Shown here in pieces: positions 1 through 8,951 of a DNA stretch of 64,000 nt (the first letter of the stretch is position 1; each line of letters opens with the position of its first letter). The stretch lies in NCBI RefSeq assembly GCF_000019165.1, contig NC_010337.2, forward strand, positions 1,753,501 through 1,817,500, read 5' to 3'. The translations under genes and the position numbers were made by a program. The DNA is from Heliomicrobium modesticaldum Ice1. Its GTDB lineage: Bacteria > Bacillota > Desulfitobacteriia > Heliobacteriales > Heliobacteriaceae. The notes under the pieces are model-generated. The model worked only from the letters and a program-made list of their open reading frames with translations. It was not told the DNA's origin and did no database searches.

Positions 1-2
1 CC

Positions 3-1490
3 AAGTCGCTCTGGTTGCTGGCCCGCCGGGAGGATACAGTCATCGAAGGCATAGATGGCGACGGGCTGCTCGGCGCCTACCTGCTCGACCCGCTCGCCAA
101 CCGCTACAGCCTGGCTCGGTCGGCCCATGACTGGATCGGGTGGAAGGTTGATACCGAGGCCGGACGGAGCGTTCTTCCGCCGGAGGAAGGGGCTCGCGCC
201 GCCGCAGCGCTCTTTCACATGACCCCGGTCATGGAGGCGCGCCTCGGCGAAGAGGGGTTGTGTGCCCTCTACCGGGATGTGGAACTGCCGCTGGCGCCGA
301 TCCTGGGCGCCATGGAGTGGACCGGCATCAAGGTCAATCCTGCCGTCCTTCAGGAGATGGCCGGTGAACTGGGCGCCGACATCCGCCGTCTCCAGGCTGA
401 CATTTACGATCTCGCCGGAGAGAGCTTTAACATCAACTCGACGCAGCAGTTTGGCAAGATCCTCTTTGAAAAGCTCGGCTTGCCGGTGATCAAAAGAACG
501 AAGACCGGCTATTCCACCGACGTGGAGGTTCTCGAAGAGCTGGCCGACCGGCACCCCATCGTGCCTAAGGTGCTCGAATACCGCCAGTTGATGAAGCTCA
601 AGTCGACCTATGTGGAGGGCCTGCTGCCTCTGATCGATGGCGAAGACGGCCGCATCCACACCAGCTTTAATCAGGCGGTGACGGCGACGGGGCGTCTCTC
701 GTCGACAGAACCGAACCTGCAGAACATACCGGTCCGGCTCGAACAGGGGCGCCGCATCCGCAAGGCCTTTACGGCCCCCGGCGATGACTGGACCCTGCTG
801 GCCGCCGATTACTCCCAGATCGAACTGCGCATCTTAGCCCACCTCTCCGGCGATCCCTCCTTCAAGGACGCCTTTGCCAAGAACCAGGACATCCATACCC
901 GCACAGCCAGCGAGGTCTTCGGCGTGCCCATGGAGAATGTGACCAGCGAGATGCGCCGTCGCGCCAAGGCCGTCAACTTCGGCATCGTTTACGGCATCAG
1001 CGACTTCGGTCTCAGCCGCGATCTGGGGGTGCTTCGTGCCGAAGCGCGCCAGTACATCGACGGCTACTTTGACCGTTACAGCGGCGTCAAGGGCTATATC
1101 GACGAGATCATCGCCGAGGCGCGCCGCCAGGGTTATGTGACGACCCTGCTGGGACGCCGGCGCCGGCTGCCGGACCTCTTCGTCAAGAACAAGATCCGCC
1201 AGAACTTCGGCGAGCGGGCGGCCATGAACACGCCCATCCAGGGGACTGCCGCTGACATCATCAAGGCGGCCATGGTGCGCATCCCCGGCCTGCTTGCAGC
1301 CAAGGGACTCAAGACCCGCATGCTCTTGCAGGTCCATGACGAACTGATCTTTGAGGCGCCTAAGGAGGAACTCTCCGAGGCCGCCGCGCTGATCCGCGAG
1401 ACGATGGAACAGACGATCCGCCTTGACGTGCCGCTCACCGTTGACGTGAAGACGGGACCGAACTGGTATGAGATGAAACCTTATCTATAA
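3..1490 (+). CDS. polA: DNA polymerase I, C-terminal part (5' end outside window)
   Basis: Template-directed DNA synthesis in repair and Okazaki fragment processing. The frame is open from the window edge, so the 5' nuclease domain and most of the 3'-5' exonuclease-like domain are missing. The visible part holds the end of the exonuclease-like region and the whole polymerase domain: TATGRLSS with PNLQNIPVR, motif A (DYSQIELR), the O-helix (RRRAKAVNFGIVYG) and motif C (QVHDELIFE). It ends 13 bp before mutM, whose ribosome site GGAGGA sits in the gap, so the two are probably co-transcribed. The polA-mutM-ytaF-coaE order is that of Bacillus subtilis. No proofreading acidic motif is visible in the retained exonuclease portion, but truncation limits this. 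Confidence 0.97.
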   Translation, partial: KSLWLLARREDTVIEGIDGDGLLGAYLLDPLANRYSLARSAHDWIGWKVDTEAGRSVLPPEEGARAAAALFHMTPVMEARLGEEGLCALYRDVELPLAPILGAMEWTGIKVNPAVLQEMAGELGADIRRLQADIYDLAGESFNINSTQQFGKILFEKLGLPVIKRTKTGYSTDVEVLEELADRHPIVPKVLEYRQLMKLKSTYVEGLLPLIDGEDGRIHTSFNQAVTATGRLSSTEPNLQNIPVRLEQGRRIRKAFTAPGDDWTLLAADYSQIELRILAHLSGDPSFKDAFAKNQDIHTRTASEVFGVPMENVTSEMRRRAKAVNFGIVYGISDFGLSRDLGVLRAEARQYIDGYFDRYSGVKGYIDEIIAEARRQGYVTTLLGRRRRLPDLFVKNKIRQNFGERAAMNTPIQGTAADIIKAAMVRIPGLLAAKGLKTRMLLQVHDELIFEAPKEELSEAAALIRETMEQTIRLDVPLTVDVKTGPNWYEMKPYL

Positions 1491-1503
1491 ACGGAGGACG
1501 ATC

Positions 1504-2337
1504 ATGCCCGAACTGCCGGAAGTGGAAACTGTTCGCCGCAGCCTGGCCGGCCGCATCACCGGGCTGACCATCGAAAAGGTCGAGCTGCGCCTGCCGAAGA
1601 TTGCCTTCGCCTTGCCGGGCACCCTTTTCACCGACGCCCTTCGGGGGCGGCGGATCATCGAACTGGGGCGGCGGGGAAAGTACCTGTTGCTTCACCTCGA
1701 CGGCGATGAGACCCTTGTCATTCATTTGCGCATGACCGGTCGGCTCATCCATCTTCGGCCTGAGGAACGGGAAGAACCGGAAGCGGCCCACACCCACGCT
1801 GTCTTCTTTCTCGATGACGGCAGCCTGCTTCGCTACACCGATGTGCGCCAGTTCGGCACGCTGACGCTGATGACGAGGGAAGCGGCCTTGCGGCAACCGG
1901 GGAAGGGCCGTCTCGGCCCCGAACCGCTGGGACAGGACTTCTCCTTCGTCGATTTCCGCAACGCCCTAGTCAAGCGGAAGACCAAACTGAAACCGCTGTT
2001 GCTCGATCAGTCCTTCCTGGCGGGGCTGGGGAACATCTATGCCGATGAGGCTCTCGCCCGGGCCAGGCTCCACCCCGACCGGACGGCCGACTCCCTTGAC
2101 GATGAGGAAAGCCGCCGGCTCTATGACTGCATCCGGACTGTCCTTCAGGAGGGCATCGACGCCAAGGGAACATCCTTCCGCGATTATGTCGACGGCGAAG
2201 GGCGCAAGGGCGAGTTTCAGGAAAAGCTGTGGGTCTACGGACGGGGAGGCAACCCCTGCCGCCGTTGCGGCGGCGAGATCCTTCGGGAAAAGCGTGCCGG
2301 GCGGAGCACCCATTTTTGCCCGCGCTGTCAAAAATAA
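1504..2337 (+). CDS. mutM: formamidopyrimidine-DNA glycosylase (Fpg/MutM)
   Basis: Bifunctional glycosylase/AP lyase that removes 8-oxoguanine and other oxidised purines. It begins with the invariant MPELPEVE, which after Met removal supplies the catalytic N-terminal proline and the neighbouring glutamate. It carries a conserved lysine in GRRGKYLL and ends with a C-terminal zinc finger of two CxxC pairs (CRRCGG near residue 250 and CPRC just before the end). The length of 277 aa is normal. An AUG preceded by GGAGGA fixes the start. It lies between polA and an ABC-F ATPase on the same strand; ytaF and coaE follow further on, so the ATPase interrupts the usual Bacillus order. Confidence 0.97.
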   Translation: MPELPEVETVRRSLAGRITGLTIEKVELRLPKIAFALPGTLFTDALRGRRIIELGRRGKYLLLHLDGDETLVIHLRMTGRLIHLRPEEREEPEAAHTHAVFFLDDGSLLRYTDVRQFGTLTLMTREAALRQPGKGRLGPEPLGQDFSFVDFRNALVKRKTKLKPLLLDQSFLAGLGNIYADEALARARLHPDRTADSLDDEESRRLYDCIRTVLQEGIDAKGTSFRDYVDGEGRKGEFQEKLWVYGRGGNPCRRCGGEILREKRAGRSTHFCPRCQK

Positions 2338-2359
2338 GCGCCAAAAAATAAAAGGAAAA

Positions 2360-4369
2360 ATGGAAAGAATGAGCAACCGGATCATCCTACAAGGCAAAAA
2401 CTTGGCCCTCAATTACGGGGCCCGTCGCATCTTCGAGCATGTCACCTTCATCATCCATGAGGGGGACAAGGTGGGTCTCGTCGGACCCAACGGGGCGGGG
2501 AAGACGAGCCTCTTTCGCGTGCTCACCGGTTCGGAGGAGCCCTCGGAAGGCAGTCTCAGTTGGACCCAGGGCGTCCGTGTCGGCTACCTGCAGCAGGTGC
2601 GCACCCCGCCGGCGGGGCAGACGGTCTTTGCGGCAGCCCTGGAGGAACTGGCGGACATCCTGGCCATGCGCGCCGAGATCAGCCACCTTGAACAGGAGAT
2701 GGAACGTCCTGAGACCCTGGCCGACGAGGGGGCGCTGGAAAAGGTCATGGCCGAGTACGCCGATCTCGTCCACCGCTACGAAGAGGGGGGCGGTTACGGC
2801 GCCGAGGCGAAGGTCCGCTCCGTCCTCCGCGGCCTTGGCTTCAGCGAGGACGACTTTTCCCTGCCGGCGGAGGTGCTCAGCGGCGGTCAGAAGACGCGGC
2901 TCGCCCTAGCCCGCCTGCTCCTGCGCCCCTATGACCTGCTCATGCTCGATGAGCCGACGAACCACCTCGACATTGCCGCCACCGAGTGGCTCGAAGACTA
3001 CCTGCGCGACTATCGAGGCGCTGTTCTGGTCATCTCCCATGATCGGTACTTTCTCGACAAGATCTGTAGCCGTATCTTCCACCTGGAGCGGGGCAGCCTT
3101 GATGTGTACCCCGGGAACTACTCCCGCTTCTTGCAACTTTGCGAAGAGGCGCTGCTGGCGCAAAGACGGGCTTACGCGAAGGACCAAAGGGAGATCGCCC
3201 GCATGGAGGAATATATCCGGCGCAACAAGGCCGGCGTCAACGCCAAGCAGGCGAGGGGACGGGAGACGCTGCTCGCCCGGCGGGCGCGGATCGCCCGGCC
3301 GGTCGAGAGCAGGAGCCTGCAAGATCTCAAGTTTGTGCCCCAGACGTCCAGCGCCGAGCAGGTCTTGGTCCTTCGCGATTTGGCCGCCGCCTACCCGGGG
3401 AGGCCGCTTTTTTCCGGCCTTGACCTGACAGTCAAGCGGGGCGAGTGCATCGCCATCCTCGGTAAAAACGGCGCCGGGAAGACCTCCCTTTTTCGCATCC
3501 TTCTCGGCGAACTGCCGCCAGCCGGCGGCGATGTCCTCTTCGGCCTCCGCGTCAAGCCGGCTTACTATGCCCAGGAGCAGGAACACCTCAACGGCAATGA
3601 CACGCTCCTGGAAGCGATCCGGAGCATGCGGCCCATGACGGAAGAACAAGCACGCACCCTCTTGGGGCGCTTCTTGTTCCGGGGGGACGATGTGTTCAAG
3701 AAGGTCGGGGTGTTGAGCGGCGGTGAAAAGAGCCGCCTCGTCCTGGCCCAGTTGTTTTTGACAGGCGCCAACCTCCTCCTGCTCGACGAACCGACGAACA
3801 ACCTGGATATCGGCGCCAAAGAAGCCCTCGAAGAGGCGTTGGCTGATTTTCCGGGCACCCTCCTCGTCATCTCCCACGACCGTTTTTTCCTGGATCGACT
3901 GGCCGACCGGGTGCTGGAATTGGCCGACGGGCGGTTTACCCAGTATCTGGGCAACTATTCCGACTACCGGGCTAAGAAAGCCGAACAGGAGGGGGCGATA
4001 AAAGAAGCGGCCCAGCGCGCGGCGTCCCAGGGCCGGAGCGATGAACACAGGACCGGAAGCGGCGCTGGGTCAGCCACAAAGGTCAGCGGCGCTGCAGCAA
4101 GCCTGTCTGACGGCGCTTCCGGTGGGACCGCCAGATCCAAAGGGGCGAAGCTCACCAATCCCTGGAAACGGGAACAGGCCTTAAAGGAGGCCGAATCCCG
4201 CATCGCCAGCCTGGAGGAACGGCTAAAGGCCCTGACGGAAGCCTTGGCGGACGAAAGCACGTACCGAGACGGAGAGCAGGCTCGCCGCACCCAGGAGGCC
4301 TACGAACAGGTCCGCCGGGAACTGGATGATGCCTATTCCCAATGGGAGGCCGTCGTCGAATCGATGTAG
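2360..4369 (+). CDS. ABC-F family ATPase (duplicated ABC domains, soluble)
   Basis: Cytoplasmic ABC-F protein, a family that binds the ribosomal E site and regulates or rescues translation; some members protect from ribosome-targeting antibiotics. Two nucleotide-binding domains are complete: GPNGAGKTS, LSGGQKTR and LMLDEPTNHLD in the first, GKNGAGKTS, LSGGEKSR and LLLDEPTNNLD in the second. An arginine/lysine-rich linker lies between them. A low-complexity Gly/Ser/Ala hinge precedes a C-terminal coiled coil. There are no membrane segments. The open frame extends upstream inside mutM; the start is placed at the ATG at 2360, with a second possible ATG at 2369. Whether it is a resistance factor or a housekeeping member cannot be told from sequence alone. 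Confidence 0.9.
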   Translation: MERMSNRIILQGKNLALNYGARRIFEHVTFIIHEGDKVGLVGPNGAGKTSLFRVLTGSEEPSEGSLSWTQGVRVGYLQQVRTPPAGQTVFAAALEELADILAMRAEISHLEQEMERPETLADEGALEKVMAEYADLVHRYEEGGGYGAEAKVRSVLRGLGFSEDDFSLPAEVLSGGQKTRLALARLLLRPYDLLMLDEPTNHLDIAATEWLEDYLRDYRGAVLVISHDRYFLDKICSRIFHLERGSLDVYPGNYSRFLQLCEEALLAQRRAYAKDQREIARMEEYIRRNKAGVNAKQARGRETLLARRARIARPVESRSLQDLKFVPQTSSAEQVLVLRDLAAAYPGRPLFSGLDLTVKRGECIAILGKNGAGKTSLFRILLGELPPAGGDVLFGLRVKPAYYAQEQEHLNGNDTLLEAIRSMRPMTEEQARTLLGRFLFRGDDVFKKVGVLSGGEKSRLVLAQLFLTGANLLLLDEPTNNLDIGAKEALEEALADFPGTLLVISHDRFFLDRLADRVLELADGRFTQYLGNYSDYRAKKAEQEGAIKEAAQRAASQGRSDEHRTGSGAGSATKVSGAAASLSDGASGGTARSKGAKLTNPWKREQALKEAESRIASLEERLKALTEALADESTYRDGEQARRTQEAYEQVRRELDDAYSQWEAVVESM

Positions 4370-4504
4370 TTTCGCCAGGGGAACTGTCGCCGGAACCCGG
4401 TTGAGCCAGTGGAACCCGGCTTCAGTCCTTCACTCCCTTGCAGTGGACCTTTTCCCGGGACCGCATAGTATATCGGGAAAAGTGCAACCTGGGAGGGACC
4501 CATC

Positions 4505-5209
4505 TTGGCAGCATGGTCATTGTTGGGGTTGGCGATCGCCTTGAGTTTGGACGGATTCGGGGCCGGTGTCGCTTACGGGATCAAGCGCATCCGCGTTCCC
4601 TTAGGCTCCTTGTTCGTGATTTGCCTCTGTTCCGCCCTGGCCATGGCGCTCGCCCTTCTCGCCGGTCGGGGGTTGACGGTGCTGATCCCCGGCGAGTGGG
4701 CCGGCAGGCTGGGCGGCGGCATCCTGATCCTGTTAGGCCTGTTTCAACTGTTCAATGTCGCCAGAGACGATCGTTCACAAGAAATCCTGGGAGCGGGAGC
4801 GGAGGCCGCCGCCACGGCGCCGGCAATCGAAATGGCAGCCGGTGAAAGGCTGGAGGTGAAAGCGGAAGAGGTGCTGTCCATCACCCTGCGGCCCTTCGGA
4901 TTGGTCATCCAGATCCTGCGCGAACCGACTCAAGCGGACCTGGATCAATCGGGCGAATTGGGACCGCAGGAGGCCCTGCTCCTGGGCTTGGCACTGAACA
5001 TGGATGCCATCGCCGCCGGTTTTGGTGCTTCCATGGTGGGCGCGCTGCCGCTCTATGCGCCGCCGGTGGTCGCCCTGACCCAACTTGTCTTCGTCTGTTC
5101 CGGCCTCTACTTCGGCCGGATGCAGGCTCGCTGGGCCGGTGGAACCTGGCTTGCCTATGGCGCGGGATTGGTGCTGATGGGGCTCGGTTTTGCCAAGATC
5201 CTTTCTTGA
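4505..5209 (+). CDS. ytaF: sporulation membrane protein YtaF (MntP-like fold)
   Basis: Polytopic membrane protein of the YtaF/MntP superfamily, named for its sporulation link in Bacillus; the transported substrate is not established. The 234 aa form two sets of hydrophobic helices split by a hydrophilic loop around residues 85-150. Each half carries a family-type Asp motif (LSLDGFGAG near the start, LNMDAIAAGFGAS in the second half). The TTG start follows GGAGGG at good distance. It lies just upstream of coaE as in B. subtilis, which supports the assignment beyond sequence similarity to MntP manganese exporters. Confidence 0.88.
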   Translation: MAAWSLLGLAIALSLDGFGAGVAYGIKRIRVPLGSLFVICLCSALAMALALLAGRGLTVLIPGEWAGRLGGGILILLGLFQLFNVARDDRSQEILGAGAEAAATAPAIEMAAGERLEVKAEEVLSITLRPFGLVIQILREPTQADLDQSGELGPQEALLLGLALNMDAIAAGFGASMVGALPLYAPPVVALTQLVFVCSGLYFGRMQARWAGGTWLAYGAGLVLMGLGFAKILS

Positions 5210-5312
5210 CAACGTTGTGTCTCGGCCGAAGGGAAAAAACCGGGAGAGAAGGAGAGGCTTTTCCGTCTAAACCATAGGCCCAATGCATAAACATGGAAAG
5301 GGAGGCAGTCTC

Positions 5313-5915
5313 GTGAAAGTGATCGGTTTGACCGGGGGTATTGCCACCGGGAAGACGACGGTGGCTGCCTGTCTGCGCAGGTTCGGTGCCGCTGTCATCG
5401 ATGCCGACGTGGTGGCCCGTGCGGTTGTCGAGCCGGGAGAACCGGCCTGGCGGGATATTCAGAACGCCTTCGGTCCCGCTGTTTTCCGTCCTGACGGCGC
5501 CCTTGACCGGGCCGCCCTGGGGCGAATCGTCTTTGCCGACCCGGCAGCGCGCGCGCGCTTAAACAGGATCGTTCATCCCCGGGTGATCGAGCGGTTTCAA
5601 CAAGAACTGGCACAACTGGCTCGGCAAGGGGCAAAGGTGGCCGTCCTCGATGTGCCCCTGTTGTTTGAGGCCGGCATGGAGACGATGGCCGACGAGATCT
5701 GGGTGGTTGTCGTCGATGAGGCGACCCAGGTCCGCCGCGTCATGGAGCGGGACAACCTCGATGAGGCCGCGGCAAGGGCGCGCATGTCCGCCCAGATGCC
5801 CCTCGATCAAAAAATCAAGCGGGCCGACCGGATCATCGACGCGGGCCAACCCCTGCCGGACATGTTGACACAGGTTGAAGGGCTGTGGAAGGAGGCCGCT
5901 CGTGAAGCGGACTGA
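5313..5915 (+). CDS. coaE: dephospho-CoA kinase
   Basis: Catalyses the last step of coenzyme A synthesis, phosphorylation of the ribose 3'-hydroxyl of dephospho-CoA by ATP. A P-loop (GGIATGKTT) stands at the N-terminus, followed by the DADVVAR segment and the LDVPLLFE motif typical of CoaE. Length is 200 aa from the GTG start at 5313, which has a strong AAAGGGAGG site 8 bases upstream; a longer in-frame start at 5283 lacks such a site. Its last 14 bases overlap the next gene, implying translational coupling. Confidence 0.95.
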   Translation: MKVIGLTGGIATGKTTVAACLRRFGAAVIDADVVARAVVEPGEPAWRDIQNAFGPAVFRPDGALDRAALGRIVFADPAARARLNRIVHPRVIERFQQELAQLARQGAKVAVLDVPLLFEAGMETMADEIWVVVVDEATQVRRVMERDNLDEAAARARMSAQMPLDQKIKRADRIIDAGQPLPDMLTQVEGLWKEAAREAD

Positions 5916-6480
5916 ACCGATCAGGGTGCTGTCCATCCCCCGCTTGGCTCTTGCCGTCCTCTTCCTGGCCGTCGTAGGCAACCTCCTCTGGTACAGCCCT
6001 TGGGTGCAGAAAATTTTCTATCCTGTTCCCCATAAGACCCTGATCATGAAATACGCTTCCGAATACCAGGTGGATCCCTATCTGGTGACGGCGATCATCC
6101 GCCGGGAGAGCAAATTTCTGCCCTGGGCCGAGAGCGAGCGGGGTGCCAGGGGTCTGATGCAGCTGATGCCCCAGACGGCCGAGTGGATCGCCGGACAGAT
6201 CCCGCTGCGCGGTTATTCGCCGGAGATGCTGCATGATCCAGAAACGAACATCCGCATGGGCTGCTGGTACTTGGCTAATCTTAAGCAGGAGTTTTATGGA
6301 AACATTCCCTTGACCATTGCCGCCTACAACGGCGGCAGGGGGAACGTGCGCCAGTGGCTTCGGGAACAAAAGTGGACAGGCAAAGAACAGACCCTGGAAT
6401 CGATCCCCTTCCCGGAGACGCGAGCCTATGTGAAGGGCGTCCTTCACGATTACGCGATGTATCATCAGCTCTACGATTAG
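5902..6480 (+). CDS. membrane-anchored lytic transglycosylase (SLT domain)
   Basis: Cleaves peptidoglycan glycan strands with formation of 1,6-anhydro ends. The N-terminus has one hydrophobic segment (about residues 11-28, signal anchor), then an SLT/Slt70-like domain with catalytic Glu in IIRRESKF, the GLMQLMPQTA motif, and AAYNGG near the C-terminus. It resembles the short 190-200 aa YjbJ/Slt-type enzymes of Firmicutes. The GTG start has GGAAGGAGG upstream and overlaps coaE by 14 bp. The coupling to coaE is seen in many Clostridia and does not by itself imply a shared function. Confidence 0.92.
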   Translation: MKRTEPIRVLSIPRLALAVLFLAVVGNLLWYSPWVQKIFYPVPHKTLIMKYASEYQVDPYLVTAIIRRESKFLPWAESERGARGLMQLMPQTAEWIAGQIPLRGYSPEMLHDPETNIRMGCWYLANLKQEFYGNIPLTIAAYNGGRGNVRQWLREQKWTGKEQTLESIPFPETRAYVKGVLHDYAMYHQLYD

Positions 6481-6550
6481 GGCGTTTTCGCCTTTCTGGC
6501 GAGGGTTACCTGAAAGGGGCAATCGTTGCCTGTGTTGGCGCGCTTCGCCG

Positions 6551-6580
6551 TTCATATTCGCATCCTACAAGGTCATAATA
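6551..6580 (+). promoter_or_regulatory. possible forespore-type (sigma-G/F-like) promoter
   Basis: TTCATA and CATAATA are separated by 17 bases and lie 12 bases before the DUF421 start. The -10 resembles the CATnnTA pattern of forespore sigma factors more than TATAAT. The -35 match is imperfect, so this is a suggestion only. Confidence 0.3.
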
Positions 6581-6592
6581 GTAGGGGTTTGA

Positions 6593-7339
6593 ATGGACGG
6601 GGGTGCGCCTATGGAACTGCAAGAAGTGTGGGTCATCATCGCAAGAGCCCTCATCATTTATTTTTCCGTGTTGGTTATCATGCGGATCATGGGCAAGCGG
6701 GAGATCGGGAAGCTGTCGCCTGTCGATCTGGTGGTCGCCATCATGATCGCTGAATTGGCCGCCATTCCGATGGAAGACCCTTCCATACCGCTTCATCACG
6801 GACTGATTCCAATCGGTGTGCTGGTGCTTGCCGAAGTTGGTTTTTCCTATCTTTCCATGAAATCGCCCGTCACCCGCGACTGGCTGAACGGGTCGCCGAC
6901 GGTGATCATCGAGAATGGGCGCCTCTTGGAGGGGGAGATGCGGCGGACCCGTTACAACCTGAATGATCTGCTCGCCCAACTGCGGGAAAAAGACGTGTTT
7001 AACATCAACGATGTAGAGTTTGCCATCTTGGAAACATCGGGGAAGCTCAGCGTTCTCCCCAAATCACAGAGACGTCCCGTCACCGCCGAGGACCTGCAGA
7101 TTCCCACGTCCTACGAGGGCTTGCCTACACCGCTGATCCTCGACGGGAAGGTGGACTACCGCAACCTGCGCTCCATTCATTTGGATGAAAAGTGGTTGAT
7201 GACAGAGCTGCAAAAACATGGCTTCGCTGCCGTCGAACAGGTTTTCTTCGCTTCCCTGGACTCCAAGGGGGCCTTCTATATCTGCCCGAAGGCGTCTGTC
7301 TACGGTCGAAAGCCAGAAAGGGCGCAGGTAAGCCCCTAA
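6593..7339 (+). CDS. DUF421 (YetF/YdfS-like) membrane protein
   Basis: Member of the DUF421 family, with no settled biochemical role; some Bacillus paralogues are expressed in the forespore. Three hydrophobic helices occupy roughly residues 10-85 (the stretch around IIYFSVLVIMRIMGKREIG and the two that follow). A cytoplasmic alpha/beta domain follows with family motifs GSPTVIIENG, the segment NDLLAQLRE and the FAILETSGKLSVLPK region. Two ATGs are possible (6593 with AGGGG, 6611 with GGGGGTG). It appears to be a single-gene unit, since the following glycosyltransferase has its own promoter. Confidence 0.85.
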   Translation: MDGGAPMELQEVWVIIARALIIYFSVLVIMRIMGKREIGKLSPVDLVVAIMIAELAAIPMEDPSIPLHHGLIPIGVLVLAEVGFSYLSMKSPVTRDWLNGSPTVIIENGRLLEGEMRRTRYNLNDLLAQLREKDVFNINDVEFAILETSGKLSVLPKSQRRPVTAEDLQIPTSYEGLPTPLILDGKVDYRNLRSIHLDEKWLMTELQKHGFAAVEQVFFASLDSKGAFYICPKASVYGRKPERAQVSP

Positions 7340-7413
7340 GTCGGAAAAGGGCATTTGCCGGGACGGGGGAGGGATGCTGTCGGAACGGTTTTATCGCCTC
7401 TACATAACGATCA

Positions 7414-7443
7414 TTGACGGTTAGGTCTAGTTTTCGGTACAAT
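7414..7443 (+). promoter_or_regulatory. sigma-A promoter for the glycosyltransferase
   Basis: TTGACG and TACAAT with an 18-base spacer, about 90 bases upstream of the glycosyltransferase start. Confidence 0.6.
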
Positions 7444-7534
7444 TGCCTTTGGATGGTCGATGGTTTTTCCACAATCTGTAGCAAGAGACCCTCTTCCCTC
7501 TGTGAGGGCAGAGAAAGGAGAGAGTTGCCCTTTG

Positions 7535-8782
7535 ATGTTATGGGAGACTCTGTTTGCCCAGAAGTACGACTTTATTATGGTTCCGTTACAGCTGCTGATC
7601 GTTTTTTGCACCGTCTACTACATGACCTTGTCCGTCTTCGGCTTCTGGAGGAAGAAGGAAGGACCGCCGGCGCCGCCGGAGAAGACCTTTGCCCTCGTCG
7701 TGGCCGCCCACAATGAGGAATTCGTCATCGGTCCCCTGGTGGAGAACTTGAAGAACCTCGACTACCCCAAAGAACTCTACGAGGTTTTTATCGTCGCCGA
7801 CAATTGCACCGACCGGACGGCGGCCATCGCACGGGACGCCGGCGCCCAGGTCTATGAGCGCTTCAACCGCCAGCAGCGGGGCAAGGGCTACGCCCTGGAG
7901 TGGATGTTTGAGAAGATCTTCCGCATGGAGCGCTCCTTTGACGCCATCTGCATCTTCGATGCCGACAACCTGGTCAAGCCTAATTTTCTGATGGAAATGA
8001 ACAGAAAAATGGTGGAGGGCCATCAGATCGTCCAGTGTTATATCGACTCGAAAAACCCCTTTGATACCTGGGTGACGGCTACCTTCTCCATCGCCTTCTG
8101 GCATACGAACCGGTTGCTCCAGCTGGCTCGGTACAACCTGGGTCTTTCCAACCTGCTCGGCGGCACGGGGATGTGCATCTCGACCAACCTGCTCCGTGAA
8201 TACGGCTGGGGTGCTACCTCGCTGGTTGAGGATATGGAGTTCTCCATGAAGGCGTTGCTGAACGGCATCAAGACCTCCTGGAGCCATGAGGCCGTCATCT
8301 ACGACGAGAAGCCGCTGACCTTTATGCAGTCCTGGCGGCAGCGCAAACGCTGGGCTCAGGGTCACGTCGATATCTTCTTCCGCTATTTCCCCAAACTGTT
8401 CTGGCGCGGTCTTACGACAGGCAATTTCTCCATGCTCGACGGCGCATTGCATCTCTTTCAGCCGGCGCTGGTCGTGCTGGTCTGCCTGTTCATGATCCTC
8501 AGCGTCATCGAACCGATCAGCCTCAGCTTCACCCAGCTGTTCAGTTCGACCATCCACCAGCAGGTCTGGATGTTCCTTTCCTACATTCAGTTCGCCTTGC
8601 CCCTTGTCGCGCTCATGTTGGACAAGGTCGACCGGCGCGCCTGGAAGTGGGTCCTCCTCTACCCCGTCTTTGTCTACAGCTGGGTGCCCATCGTCTTCCT
8701 CGGTTTCTGGCATCGCAACAAGCGGGAATGGAGCCACACCCTGCATACGCGCGGCCTCTCCTACAACGAGGTGATCAAATAG
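7535..8782 (+). CDS. membrane glycosyltransferase family 2 (processive type)
   Basis: Inverting GT-A transferase that probably polymerises or transfers a sugar at the cytoplasmic membrane face. An N-terminal membrane helix (about residues 15-38) leads into the GT2 domain with VVAAHNEE, the DxD-type metal site FDADNLV, the LVEDMEF acidic motif and QRKRWAQGH (QxxRW), the signature of processive enzymes such as cellulose, hyaluronan and poly-GlcNAc synthases. Three or four helices follow. The ATG at 7535 has AAAGGAGAG upstream. No partner genes (deacetylase, c-di-GMP-binding PilZ) are adjacent, so the product is unknown. Confidence 0.88.
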   Translation: MLWETLFAQKYDFIMVPLQLLIVFCTVYYMTLSVFGFWRKKEGPPAPPEKTFALVVAAHNEEFVIGPLVENLKNLDYPKELYEVFIVADNCTDRTAAIARDAGAQVYERFNRQQRGKGYALEWMFEKIFRMERSFDAICIFDADNLVKPNFLMEMNRKMVEGHQIVQCYIDSKNPFDTWVTATFSIAFWHTNRLLQLARYNLGLSNLLGGTGMCISTNLLREYGWGATSLVEDMEFSMKALLNGIKTSWSHEAVIYDEKPLTFMQSWRQRKRWAQGHVDIFFRYFPKLFWRGLTTGNFSMLDGALHLFQPALVVLVCLFMILSVIEPISLSFTQLFSSTIHQQVWMFLSYIQFALPLVALMLDKVDRRAWKWVLLYPVFVYSWVPIVFLGFWHRNKREWSHTLHTRGLSYNEVIK

Positions 8783-8805
8783 CCTGCCGGCAAGGTAAAA
8801 TTTAG

Positions 8806-8865
8806 GCATCAAAACCGTTCCTGGGCAAGGGAGGCGCGCGCTTCCCTTGCTTTCAATTTTGATGC
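8806..8865 (+). terminator. long hairpin downstream of the glycosyltransferase gene
   Basis: Nested inverted repeats: outer GCATCAAAA/TTTTGATGC and inner GCAAGGGA/TCCCTTGC. The U-run is weak (TTTCAATTTT, inside the outer stem), so this may be a terminator or an mRNA-end structure. Confidence 0.5.
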
Positions 8866-8894
8866 AAAATTATTGTTTATTTTTTCTGCCCGTC

Positions 8895-8903
8895 TGGTAT
8901 AAT
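8895..8903 (+). promoter_or_regulatory. extended -10 promoter of pdaD
   Basis: TGG followed by TATAAT forms an extended -10. The -35 is poor (TTTATT at 17 bases). It lies about 45 bases upstream of the pdaD ribosome site. Confidence 0.5.
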
Positions 8904-8951
8904 AAACGGGGTTTGCGACCACATTAAAAACGAATCATTGGAGGTATGCTT

